Positions 16,654-23,963 of a DNA stretch of 64,000 bases are shown one piece after another. The DNA comes from Stenotrophomonas maltophilia (GTDB lineage Bacteria > Pseudomonadota > Gammaproteobacteria > Xanthomonadales > Xanthomonadaceae), in the NCBI GenBank assembly GCA_002435595.1, contig DJBL01000119.1, positions 4,535-68,534 on the forward strand, in the 5' to 3' direction. Position 1 is the first letter of the stretch. The number at the start of each line of letters is the position of its first letter. The notes beneath the pieces are model-generated. The model saw only the letters and a program-made list of their open reading frames with translations, was not told the DNA's origin and searched no databases. The translations under genes and the position numbers were made by a program.

Positions 16654-17683
16654 TACGGCGTGTTTTCCTCTTGAATGGGGCCGGTTTCTTGCTCGCTCGC
16701 ACTGCCAACGTCGGCGCCGCTTCGGGCATGGCGACGTTCTTCTTTGCTGAAAAGTGGAGTTCTCCACGCCGGATCTCAGCGTTAACCGAGGCAAGCGCTG
16801 AGCTAAGCTGTCTGGTCCGAGTCCAATCATCCTGTCCGGGTATCGAGCGGCCTTCAGATCGGCAGGAAGCTAAGGCATTCCGGATCCATCGTGAAAGCGC
16901 ACCTATGCAGCCCCATGAGCCGTCATGAAGTGCCTCGATGTACTCGTCCATTGCATACGCGTCTTCATGGATGAGGCTCGAGTAGTGGCGCACTATCCTT
17001 GTCCATTCGACCATGTCCCTCTCTGACTCCCGGTAGCGAGGGAATTCGATGGTTTGAGATCGGCCGATCAGATGAGGAGCCAAGTTGACCGCGGTCAGAA
17101 GATCGTAAGACCCGACGAGAACAAGGCGAACTCCTGTCCTGGCAGCCAGCACCTTGAATGAATCCAAGATTGCACCGGCGGACCTCTCCCCACCTTTCGC
17201 GTTCAGTACATGGTGGGCTTCGTCTATGACCAGGAACTGCGCACGCCTCGCCAAGAGGCATCTCTCGAACGCCGCACGCATCGCACCCTCTGTGGTTCGG
17301 CTAAGAAAAGAGTCGCCTAGTCGACCCTCACGTGCGGCCACATCGGTGCTCAACAGCGGATGGCGGATCGAGTTCAGGCACGCGCTTAGGAAAGCCTTCG
17401 TTGAGAAGGCCCCTGCTGTTGAGTCGTTTCCAGCCGGGACGTAAACAGAGTGCATATGATCCTGCTCATCAGGGGCCTGCTTGGAGTTGGCTCCAAAGAC
17501 TTGGCGGCTAACACTAGACTTGCCAACCCTAGGCGGTCCGACCAGAATCACTACCTCCTCGGTCAACACTGCGGTCCGAGCTGCTTCCAGATAGCGTCGT
17601 GTCTCGTCGTAGATTCTGTGTCCAAGACGCTTGGCGACGACGAGGTCAATCTGCTCGGCCAGAGATTTCTCTTGCTCAGCCAC
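16643..17683 (-). CDS. tnsC: TnsC/TniB-type AAA+ ATPase of transposition
   Basis: 346 residues. I chose the GTG at 17683, which shares one base with the tnsAB stop (TAGTG) and has GAGG seven bases upstream; a TTG at 17689 is possible. Walker A VGPPRVGKSS at about 48-57, Walker B FLVIDEAHH at about 150-158, sensor-like LVLVGSYDLL near 195, followed by an IEFPRYRESE region typical of TniB/TnsC. The ATPase assembles on DNA chosen by TniQ and activates the transposase. The C-terminal tail is basic (KKPAPFKRKTRRN) and probably contacts DNA or partner proteins. Confidence 0.88.
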   Translation of the reverse strand: MAEQEKSLAEQIDLVVAKRLGHRIYDETRRYLEAARTAVLTEEVVILVGPPRVGKSSVSRQVFGANSKQAPDEQDHMHSVYVPAGNDSTAGAFSTKAFLSACLNSIRHPLLSTDVAAREGRLGDSFLSRTTEGAMRAAFERCLLARRAQFLVIDEAHHVLNAKGGERSAGAILDSFKVLAARTGVRLVLVGSYDLLTAVNLAPHLIGRSQTIEFPRYRESERDMVEWTRIVRHYSSLIHEDAYAMDEYIEALHDGSWGCIGALSRWIRNALASCRSEGRSIPGQDDWTRTRQLSSALASVNAEIRRGELHFSAKKNVAMPEAAPTLAVRASKKPAPFKRKTRRNEI

Positions 17684-20070
17684 TACCAATCCTCGACGGA
17701 CATTGGCTCAGTGCTAATCGCCTTGAAGCTTCCAAGGGGCAGGCGGCAGCTGGTCGGATGTTCCGTAATCAGTTGAGCTTCGTTGGGCTCTGGCGCATGG
17801 GGTGAGTTACGAGACCTCTCGCGTCTTTCAATCTCGGCAATGAGCTGCCTATCGGAGTCAGCCTTCATCAACTCTCTCAGTGATGAACCATCTCTGGCCC
17901 ATACCGCATACGCCACCGCTTCGGCGTGTGACTGCTGCCCTGCTTGGAGCGCAGCGTATGCTTTGCAAACAACCCACTGATCATCGAGCAGTGCATAGAG
18001 GATTCGCGGATCTAGGCCGTCGATCCGCGTCGGGACGCGTCTCCCCGCGAAAGCTGCGAGGGCGTCGTGCCACATGTGAAGGTCGCCAGCATGGATTCCC
18101 GTGTTCCCCGAAACCTTCAGGGGCTTCTGAGTCATTGCAGTTGTGACCAAGAAACTGAGATCGGCCTGTGCTCGTATCCCGCTAAACGGAAACTTTCGTA
18201 GCCCACTTAGCATCTTTGAATCAGGGCATTCGCTGCTGCCGCCTGACGGACGCCTCCCGATCCACTCACTGAATGCTTCCATCTCGTGCCAAAGGTCTAC
18301 CAAACTAAGTTCTGCCCTTGCCGATGGTTGCCGGTCTGAGGATATGGAGCGAGAGAAGCGAATCGTCTTGATGCTTCCTGGAAGGCAGTCGAGCCAGAAC
18401 GTTTTTGCTTTGCCGAACAGCCGCTCAACCTCACATCCGAACCTTCCGTTTCCCGGTGGGCGAAACATGATGGACATGTTCAGTTGCGCCGCCATTGTCG
18501 AGTAATGAACAGATGTGAAGTCTGATCCGTTGTCGCTGATGATCGTTTCGGGAAGCCGCTCGTGCCTGCGTGCACAGTCGCGCAGCACTTGTGAGCTGGT
18601 GCCTTTATTGGGAGCGCGTAGTGACATCCCGAATGCGAGGACACATTGGGTGTAGCAGTCGATGAGGACCGTGATCCACGGACGCGCGGTGTAGTTCTTG
18701 CCGTTGGCTCTCCCGACCACGACTTCGATGTCTGCTAGATAGTGGTCACATTGAGCGAGTTCGAAGGGGCGCATCGCTTTTAGCGCTCGCACTTCTACCG
18801 AGGACGGCGATGACTTTGAATTCACTAGGCGTTTGCCACCTCTGGATGCAGCCGTTTCCTGTTCAAGCTCGGCAATGATCTTCCGAGCCGTTGTCTTGCC
18901 GACAGGACGGTGAGCCGGATGGTGAAGTTCCGCGTGAAACTGGTAGGTGCGGTACACCGAAAGTGGACCAGGGTTGCTATCACTTTCAAGGCAACGCTTG
19001 AGTTCCTCGCGAGCATACTGCAGGACCGACGCTGGCCGCTTGAGCGTCCTGTTTCCGCTTGATGCGTAACGGGGCGTCAACGCCGCGATTGCAGATTTTC
19101 CCTGTGATTCGCCATCCGCACGGCGGAGTCGGAGCCGTCTTGCGTGCTCCTTCTCACTTCTTGTGCGGATCTCGCCTTGAAGGAAGTTCAGGTTTGCGAG
19201 TCCCCTCAATAGGTGCGAGCTGCTGGGTATGAGGTCTCTGCTCAACGTGCCTTCGCTAGAAGGAACTATGTGCCTTGAGCGCTCGATCTCCTCGACTAGC
19301 TCAGTAGTCAGAAGCTCTGGTGACGCTGCGAGCAGACAGGTGGAGGGGCTGCTTAGCGAGTGATTGGAAAGATCAGCAAAGATCCTTCCAGACGCAACAA
19401 GATGTAATAGTGATGTGCAATCTTGAGTGTGGATCTTCTGCATCACCTCGGACATCGTCACGACTCTTCTCTGAAGAACATGCGACAGGGCAGTCCGCTC
19501 TACCGCCGGATCTGCCGCGGCTAACTCGACCCGACGGAGCGTGAGAAGGTTCTGGGTAACCTGCTTGCAAAGGCTGCTGGACGGGATGACTACATGGCGG
19601 ATACCGATCGATGCGAAGAGGTCTCGAGCTGCCAGGTCAACATAGTTGTTGTCACATTTCGTCCAGGAAAGGCGGGTCTCCACCAAATCCTCGAGCTCGG
19701 AGGTGTCCTTGACCTGTGCGACGAATAGCCCTGTCTTCCCCAGCACAATGAAGTCAGGCGTGTAGGGATACGGGCGTTTCCCCTTCGGGGTATCACGCAC
19801 GCACTCCACCGTTGGAGGCTGCTCGTAATAGGCTAGGACGTCTCGGTCGCGCTCTAGCTCTACGGCGTAACAGTGTTCATGCCGACTCTCCAGATTTATC
19901 GTGCAGCCCATCTTGAACGACGGGAACTCCACGAGCATAGATGGCCGATTCGGGGCGGTACCGATGTTCCGGCTCACTCCGATGCTCGCCCTCTCGACAT
20001 AGTCGGCTGCGGCTAATGTCAGCTGATGAGTAGCTGCATAAGCCTTCCGGTCTTCTTCAGTGAACTTCAT
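17683..20070 (-). CDS. tnsAB: TnsA-TnsB fusion transposase
   Basis: 795 residues from ATG 20070 (a GTG at 20085 adds five). The N-terminal TnsA endonuclease has ESRHE (Glu61), ELERDRDVLAYYEQP, YTPDF (105-107) and QVKD (119-122), the residues that cut the 5' ends. A helical linker with an HTH-like region precedes an rve/DDE integrase core: Asp442 in QCDHY, Asp513 in SDNGSDF and Glu549 in EVERLF, giving D-x35-E, for 3' cleavage and strand transfer. In Tn7 these are two proteins; the natural fusion implies coordinated cutting by one polypeptide. Stop overlaps tnsC start. Confidence 0.9.
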   Translation of the reverse strand: MKFTEEDRKAYAATHQLTLAAADYVERASIGVSRNIGTAPNRPSMLVEFPSFKMGCTINLESRHEHCYAVELERDRDVLAYYEQPPTVECVRDTPKGKRPYPYTPDFIVLGKTGLFVAQVKDTSELEDLVETRLSWTKCDNNYVDLAARDLFASIGIRHVVIPSSSLCKQVTQNLLTLRRVELAAADPAVERTALSHVLQRRVVTMSEVMQKIHTQDCTSLLHLVASGRIFADLSNHSLSSPSTCLLAASPELLTTELVEEIERSRHIVPSSEGTLSRDLIPSSSHLLRGLANLNFLQGEIRTRSEKEHARRLRLRRADGESQGKSAIAALTPRYASSGNRTLKRPASVLQYAREELKRCLESDSNPGPLSVYRTYQFHAELHHPAHRPVGKTTARKIIAELEQETAASRGGKRLVNSKSSPSSVEVRALKAMRPFELAQCDHYLADIEVVVGRANGKNYTARPWITVLIDCYTQCVLAFGMSLRAPNKGTSSQVLRDCARRHERLPETIISDNGSDFTSVHYSTMAAQLNMSIMFRPPGNGRFGCEVERLFGKAKTFWLDCLPGSIKTIRFSRSISSDRQPSARAELSLVDLWHEMEAFSEWIGRRPSGGSSECPDSKMLSGLRKFPFSGIRAQADLSFLVTTAMTQKPLKVSGNTGIHAGDLHMWHDALAAFAGRRVPTRIDGLDPRILYALLDDQWVVCKAYAALQAGQQSHAEAVAYAVWARDGSSLRELMKADSDRQLIAEIERRERSRNSPHAPEPNEAQLITEHPTSCRLPLGSFKAISTEPMSVEDW

Positions 20071-20211
20071 AGCGTCCCGGCCCACAGCAACTAGCTGTAA
20101 GGGTTCTTGGGATCAGGCACGGTGATCCAAGCCCGTGGGGGACGAGACTTGCGGCCTGATGCGTTGGGGGCTAAAGTTGGACCAGCTTCGATAGAAGTGC
20201 TGTTCCCAGAG

Positions 20212-20245
20212 ATGCCTCGGTTGCCGCCGGGGCATTTCCTTTTTT
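20212..20245 (+). terminator. rightward Rho-independent terminator between tnsAB and the HTH gene
   Basis: Stem ATGCCTCGG / CCGGGGCAT (one G-T pair) with loop TTGCCG, then TTTCCTTTTTT. It is oriented for plus-strand transcription although both flanking genes are on the minus strand. It therefore implies a short plus-strand RNA from about 20080-20210 or a block on rightward transcription. Confidence 0.65.
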
Positions 20246-20270
20246 AGCCAGTGATTCTTCAGTGGCTAGG

Positions 20271-20540
20271 TCATTGCTTGGTCTCCTCGGTCGCTGTCTC
20301 CTCTGCTGCGGGATGACTGGCGCCAAGACTCTCCACCCATGACGCAACGTCAGCCGAGGTGGCGAAGAGACCCTTTCGACCCGGAATGCTGAAGAGCGCT
20401 ATTGGTAGCGCATCCCTTCTGCGTGCCTTCATCAGCGCATCTTTGCTCTTAAACCTGAGCACGCGCGCGACTTCTTCTGAGGTAAGAAGAGCGCCGTAGC
20501 GTGTGAGAAGGTCTTGTCGTAGCGCCGAAATAGCGGCCAT
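20271..20540 (-). CDS. small helix-turn-helix DNA-binding protein of the transposon
   Basis: 89 residues from ATG 20540; a TTG at 20600 would extend it by 20 residues, and neither has a clear ribosome site. LLTRYGALLTSEEVARVLRF followed by KSKDALMKARRRDALP resembles excisionase/MerR-like winged helices in which a sheet wing (ALFSIPGRKGLFATSADVASW) recognises DNA. It precedes tnsAB by 200 bases on the same strand. Likely a regulator of the tns genes or an accessory end-binding protein; this is inferred from position only. Confidence 0.65.
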   Translation of the reverse strand: MAAISALRQDLLTRYGALLTSEEVARVLRFKSKDALMKARRRDALPIALFSIPGRKGLFATSADVASWVESLGASHPAAEETATEETKQ

Positions 20541-20771
20541 GGGAGGCGTAGGGCTTGGGTCAGGTAGGCCTACAGTAAGGCGCGCGCTTTGTGTTCGCAA
20601 GCGGCTGATATTAAAGAAAAAAAAGAATCAATTGTCTTGGCAAATTGGAAGGATTGCAGGCGGTTGGTTCTAATCCAAGATCCGGTTTAATCGATTCGGT
20701 TGGGATGCTCACAGGTGCTCTGACTTAGGCGCCCGGCGCCTTCGAGACCCTTGGAGTTGGTCCTAGGTAAA
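20541..20771. other. presumed right-end region of the Tn7-like element
   Basis: An A-rich tract (20613-20626), then related GGTT-containing blocks (GGCGGTTGGTTCTAATCC, CGGTTTAATCGATTCGGTTG) that could be TnsB-binding sites, and an ACA at 20711-20713 that would suit a terminal trinucleotide. No matching inverted end or target duplication was found to the left, so this remains tentative. Beyond about 20740 the sequence has host-like hairpins. Confidence 0.35.
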
Positions 20772-20799
20772 GACCGGCCACCATCTATGGTGGCCGGTC
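20772..20799. repeat. perfect hairpin in intergenic repeat cluster
   Basis: Thirteen-base perfect arms GACCGGCCACCAT / ATGGTGGCCGGTC with a CT spacer. First of three hairpins in a row; resembles REP-type extragenic elements of Stenotrophomonas. Confidence 0.7.
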
Positions 20800-20815
20800 T
20801 CCCACTAACTATGCG

Positions 20816-20839
20816 GAGCCGCACACAGGTGTGCGGCTC
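20816..20839. repeat. perfect hairpin in intergenic repeat cluster
   Basis: Eleven-base perfect arms GAGCCGCACAC / GTGTGCGGCTC with an AG spacer, directly adjoining the island-bracketing repeat. Confidence 0.7.
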
Positions 20840-20914
20840 GGCATGGTTGGTCGGAAATCCCACCCACCATGACGCGCGCTCATCATCGTGGGGGATGGCG
20901 GGGGCCGCTGGTGG
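20829..20914. repeat. intergenic palindromic repeat, right copy bracketing the island
   Basis: Counterpart of the left copy at 5986-6070: TGTGCGGCTCGGCATGGTTG, then CCACCATGACGCGCGCTCAT and a GGCCGCTGGTGGCC end in the same order and orientation. Arms CATGGTTGGT / ACCCACCATG form an imperfect hairpin. It ends four bases before the LysR gene stop. Confidence 0.6.
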
Positions 20915-20917
20915 CCG

Positions 20918-21823
20918 TCAGCGGGCCCTTCCTGCGAAGGCGGCCAGCTCCTCCGCCTGACCCTCGGGGAAGGATTCCTTGAGCAGGTCGAGCAGCGCCG
21001 ACACCCTTGAGCTGAGCAGCCGTCGCGACGGGTACAGCGCCCATATCTCGATGGGCGGGCCCTTGGCATGTCCCCACGACACCAATGTGCCTTCTCTGAG
21101 GTCGTCGGCAACCAACGAGAAGGGCAGCAACGCCGCGCCGGTGCATGCACGTACGGCATCGCGCACCATGGTCAACGCGCCCAGGCGCAGCACCGGATCC
21201 ACCGCGATACGCATCTCGCCACGCGGCGTCACCAGGTCCCAGCCGGTGGCATCGCTGGACGGCCGGAACACCGCAGGCGCCGTCTCGCCCATCGCAGGCA
21301 GCGGCAGGTCCGGGTGCGCCACCGCCACCAGATGGTCCCGAATCAGCACCCGTCCCACCAAGCGCTCATCCGGATCCGGATTGACCCTTATCACCAGGTC
21401 ATAACCTTCTTCCACCATATCCACGGCACGGTCCTCCGTGGTGACATCGAGGCGCACCTGTGGGTAGCGCTTCACGAACTGGGCTGCAATCTTGCCCAGC
21501 GCCATCTGCGAGAACAGCATCGGCGCGCTCACGCGCAGCCGGCCACGCGGCGTGTCGCCGCCAGAGGCAATGGACGTGGCCGCTTCATCCAGTTCGGTAA
21601 GCAGCGTTGCGGTGCGCTCGAACAGCGCCCGCCCTTCCTCGGTGAGCTTCAGCGTGTGCGAGCCACGCTCGAACAGCCGCACCCCCATGCTGGCCTCCAG
21701 CTCACCCACGCGCCGCGACAGTGTTGCCTTCGGACGGTCCGCCGCGCGCGCGGCACGGCCAAACCCGCCGTGTCGCGCAACCAGAGTGAAGTCGGCCAGC
21801 GCCGGCAGGTCCATGTGTTCCAC
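20918..21823 (-). CDS. LysR family transcriptional regulator
   Basis: 301 residues. N-terminal winged helix with FTLVARHGGFGRAARAADRP and KATLSRRVGELEASMGVRLF, then the effector-binding domain (RGRLRVSAPMLFSQ onward). It is divergent from an NmrA-family gene 87 bases away, the arrangement expected for a LysR protein that controls its neighbour and itself. A second ATG lies three codons in. The probable inducer is a small electrophile or redox-active compound, by analogy with similar pairs only. Confidence 0.9.
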   Translation of the reverse strand: MEHMDLPALADFTLVARHGGFGRAARAADRPKATLSRRVGELEASMGVRLFERGSHTLKLTEEGRALFERTATLLTELDEAATSIASGGDTPRGRLRVSAPMLFSQMALGKIAAQFVKRYPQVRLDVTTEDRAVDMVEEGYDLVIRVNPDPDERLVGRVLIRDHLVAVAHPDLPLPAMGETAPAVFRPSSDATGWDLVTPRGEMRIAVDPVLRLGALTMVRDAVRACTGAALLPFSLVADDLREGTLVSWGHAKGPPIEIWALYPSRRLLSSRVSALLDLLKESFPEGQAEELAAFAGRAR

Positions 21824-21910
21824 CGGCGAGACAGGTGGTCCAACTATACAGGCTATCGGCCCGCATTTGGATCAACAATCATGAGGCCTCACCACCCACC
21901 CGAGTACCCC

Positions 21911-22780
21911 ATGACCATTCTTGTTACCGGCGCCACTGGCACCATCGGCCGTCAGGTCGTCCAGCACCTCACCCAGCGCGGCGCAAACATCCGCGCACTG
22001 GTCCGCACCCCCGCGACCGCCAACCTGCCCGAAACCGTGGAACTGGTGCAGGGCGACATGCTGGATGTGGATGCGCTCCGCCAGGCTCTCGCGGGCGTCT
22101 CCACGCTGTTCCTGCTCAACGCCGTGGCCGCCGACGAATTCACCCAGGCGCTCATCACCCTCAACGTCGCCCGCGAGGCCGGGGTAAAGCGCGTGGTGTA
22201 CCTGTCGGTGATCCACAGCGACCGCTACGTCAACGTGCCGCACTTCGCCGGCAAGTTCGGGGTGGAGCGCATGATCGAGCAAATGGGCTTCAGCGCCACG
22301 ATCCTGCGCCCGGCTTATTTCATCGATAACGACCTCGCCATCAAGGACGTGGTGCAGGGCTACGGTGTGTACCCCATGCCGATCGGCAGCAAGGGGCTGG
22401 CGATGATCGACACCCGCGACATCGCCGAGATCGCCGCCATCGAACTGCTCAACCGCGAACAGGCGCCGGACAACAGCGCGCTGACCCGACTCAACCTGGT
22501 GGGCCCGGAAGCACTCACCGGAGAACAGGTGGCTGCAATCTGGAGCGACGTGCTCAAGCGCCCGATCGCCTACGGCGGCGATGACACGGCTGCCCTCGAG
22601 CAGAACCTGCGCCAGTTCATGCCGGCCTGGATGGCCTACGACATGAGACAGATGGCCGAGCGTTTCATCAGTGACGGCATGATGCCGGGCGCCGGTGACG
22701 TGGAGCGGTTGATGCAGTTGCTGGGTCGGCCGTTGCGTACGTACGGCGCGTTTGCGGCGGAGCATGCGTCAGCGCGCTAA
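21911..22780 (+). CDS. NmrA-like NAD(P)-binding protein
   Basis: 289 residues from the ATG at 21911; the frame stays open far upstream but that part is antisense to the LysR gene. MTILVTGATGTIGRQVVQHL is the Gly-rich Rossmann loop of atypical SDRs; the protein continues with VVYLSVIHSDRY and FSATILRPAYF, as in NmrA / quinone oxidoreductase 2-like proteins that sense or reduce with NADPH. It has no classical Tyr-x-x-x-Lys catalytic pair, which is normal for NmrA. Divergent from and probably regulated by the LysR gene. Confidence 0.9.
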   Translation: MTILVTGATGTIGRQVVQHLTQRGANIRALVRTPATANLPETVELVQGDMLDVDALRQALAGVSTLFLLNAVAADEFTQALITLNVAREAGVKRVVYLSVIHSDRYVNVPHFAGKFGVERMIEQMGFSATILRPAYFIDNDLAIKDVVQGYGVYPMPIGSKGLAMIDTRDIAEIAAIELLNREQAPDNSALTRLNLVGPEALTGEQVAAIWSDVLKRPIAYGGDDTAALEQNLRQFMPAWMAYDMRQMAERFISDGMMPGAGDVERLMQLLGRPLRTYGAFAAEHASAR

Positions 22781-22793
22781 GGGGGCGAGTCAT

Positions 22794-22814
22794 GGCAGCG
22801 GTTGCACCGCTGCC
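22794..22814 (+). terminator. hairpin after the NmrA-like gene
   Basis: Perfect eight-base stem GGCAGCGG / CCGCTGCC with loop TTGCA, 13 bases past the stop codon. No T-tract follows, so termination may be weak. Confidence 0.45.
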
Positions 22815-23328
22815 TCGCACACGCTTCAGCCCTTGCCATCGGGCACATCCAGATGGCAACCAGACGCCGCTTCACGGCTTGGCCCGGCGCTGGGCGTGTG
22901 AACGACCGCTTCGGGCCGGAAGCCGACGCTGCCCATCGTTGCGGAGGGTCGGCCGCTCAGTGGCGCCCCGGCCCTTCGATGTCGGTCAGCCCTCGGACGT
23001 GCGGAGCTGGGCAACGACCGGAGGCACCTGGCCCAGCCACCAGCGCGAGTCGGCGCTTCCATTGCTGACGGTACCGTCCCGCTACACAGAGTGACGTGCA
23101 TCGCGACCGGCTTCGCTCAACTCACCTGCCAGCACGCGCTCCCGCCATTCCGCGCCATGGCGGAAGATCCCAGCGGCGACGCCACCCGGCGGATGCACCC
23201 GTTTTCGTACACGCGCAGCCCGTTCGGCGCGCGGATGCGCAGGCGCTTGCGCAGCGCGCCGACGCCGAGCTATCGGCGGCCACGCACATCCTGGGACAGC
23301 TGGGCGCACGCTAAGCCGCCCAGAGGGC
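22815..23328. other. 514-base intergenic region with decayed repeat and possible gene remnant
   Basis: Contains a decayed palindromic repeat at 22903-22928. Between about 23200 and 23314 a plus-strand frame ending ALAQRADAELSAATHILGQL looks like the C-terminal helix of a lost protein, but no start, ribosome site or upstream domain exists. I regard it as degraded sequence. Confidence 0.4.
22903..22928. repeat. palindromic repeat copy 4 (decayed)
   Basis: CCGCTTCGGGCCGGAAGCCG keeps both arms with substitutions. Lies in the intergenic region after the NmrA-like gene. Confidence 0.45.
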
Positions 23329-23377
23329 TTTACACCGTCGCATCCATATTTATAATCGACCGGATGGTTAAATATGG
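23329..23377 (+). promoter_or_regulatory. sigma70 promoter with TetR operator
   Basis: TTTACA (23329-23334), 16-base spacer, TATAAT (23351-23356). A nine-base inverted repeat, CCATATTTA (23344-23352) and TAAATATGG (23369-23377), overlaps the -10 box and the start of transcription, so binding of the adjacent TetR protein would block its own promoter and that of the downstream epimerase gene. Confidence 0.75.
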
Positions 23378-23386
23378 AGCCCGTCG

Positions 23387-23935
23387 ATGGGTCGCCGCAA
23401 GAGCATTGATCCGCAGCACCTCCTTGATGCCGCCGAACGCGTGGTCGCCCAGGTAGGGGCGGCGCGACTGACCCTGGATGCGGTGGCCGCCGAAGCCGGA
23501 GTCAGCAAGGCCTCGGTGGTCTACGACTTCCAGTCCAAGGCCGGTCTCATCCAGGCCGTGGTTGAACGTGCGGTCGCCCGCGACAACGCCTTCAACCGTG
23601 AGGCGGCCAAAGGCTTCGACCAGGATGCAGTACTGCGTGGGCGCCTGGCTGCGGCCGACCAACCCTTTCCCGAGGCGTTCCAGCCGGTGGCCTTGGCGCT
23701 GTGCGCAGCGATGGCGCAGGACCCCCAGTTGCGCGCGCCCATCCAGCAGAACCAGGCGCAGATCCTGGGCGAGATCCAACAGCAGGCCACGCACCCGCGC
23801 AGCGCGATGCTGGCGTACCTGGCGCTGGAAGGCATGAAATTGTTGGAGTCGCTGGACTACGTGCAGTGGCCGCCCAAGCAGCGGCAGCAGCTGCTGCAGG
23901 ACATCGGCGCGTTGATCGACACGCCGCCGCGCTGA
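23387..23935 (+). CDS. TetR family transcriptional regulator
   Basis: 182 residues. Helix-turn-helix at about 25-50 (LTLDAVAAEAGVSKASVVYD), preceded by IDPQHLLDAAERVVAQVG, the standard TetR opening. The C-terminal helical domain would bind a hydrophobic ligand. The strong promoter/operator just upstream indicates autorepression. The epimerase-like gene begins 28 bases downstream on the same strand and is probably its regulated partner in one transcript. Confidence 0.9.
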   Translation: MGRRKSIDPQHLLDAAERVVAQVGAARLTLDAVAAEAGVSKASVVYDFQSKAGLIQAVVERAVARDNAFNREAAKGFDQDAVLRGRLAAADQPFPEAFQPVALALCAAMAQDPQLRAPIQQNQAQILGEIQQQATHPRSAMLAYLALEGMKLLESLDYVQWPPKQRQQLLQDIGALIDTPPR

Positions 23936-23963
23936 ATCCGTTCTCTCCCCCAAGGTAACCCTG

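Larger units (their letters stand above)
15736..20600 (-). mobile_element. Tn7-like transposition module (HTH - tnsAB - tnsC - tniQ)
   Basis: Four leftward genes. The last three are joined by overlaps (TAGTG between tnsAB and tnsC, 11 bases between tnsC and tniQ). Together they supply donor cutting and joining (TnsA-TnsB fusion), the ATP-dependent regulator (TnsC) and target-site selection (TniQ). A small winged-helix or MerR-like protein precedes them. The natural right end should lie between 20600 and 20771. No Cas genes are present, so targeting is presumably by TniQ alone. Confidence 0.85.
5986..20914. mobile_element. putative genomic island: Tn7-like module plus defence-type cargo
   Basis: Between two related repeats lies about 14.8 kb whose codon use and base composition are visibly more A/T-rich than the flanking genes. 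The right third encodes a Tn7-like transposition module; the rest holds nuclease-like, HEPN and OLD-family genes plus a sulfatase. The left junction lies just upstream of aroQ. I could not find convincing TGT..ACA ends or a five-base target duplication, so the exact limits are inferred. The island may also be composite, with the transposon smaller than the whole. Confidence 0.5.

Noticed and set aside
20660..20690. T-arm-like GGTTCTAATCC suggesting a tRNA end as insertion target
   Set aside because: The T-loop has T at the purine position, the stem has a mismatch and no acceptor or anticodon arms fit around it.
23096..23314. 73-residue plus-strand frame ending in a plausible helical C terminus
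   Set aside because: No start signal and the N-terminal two thirds are Arg/His-rich noise; at most a degraded gene end.
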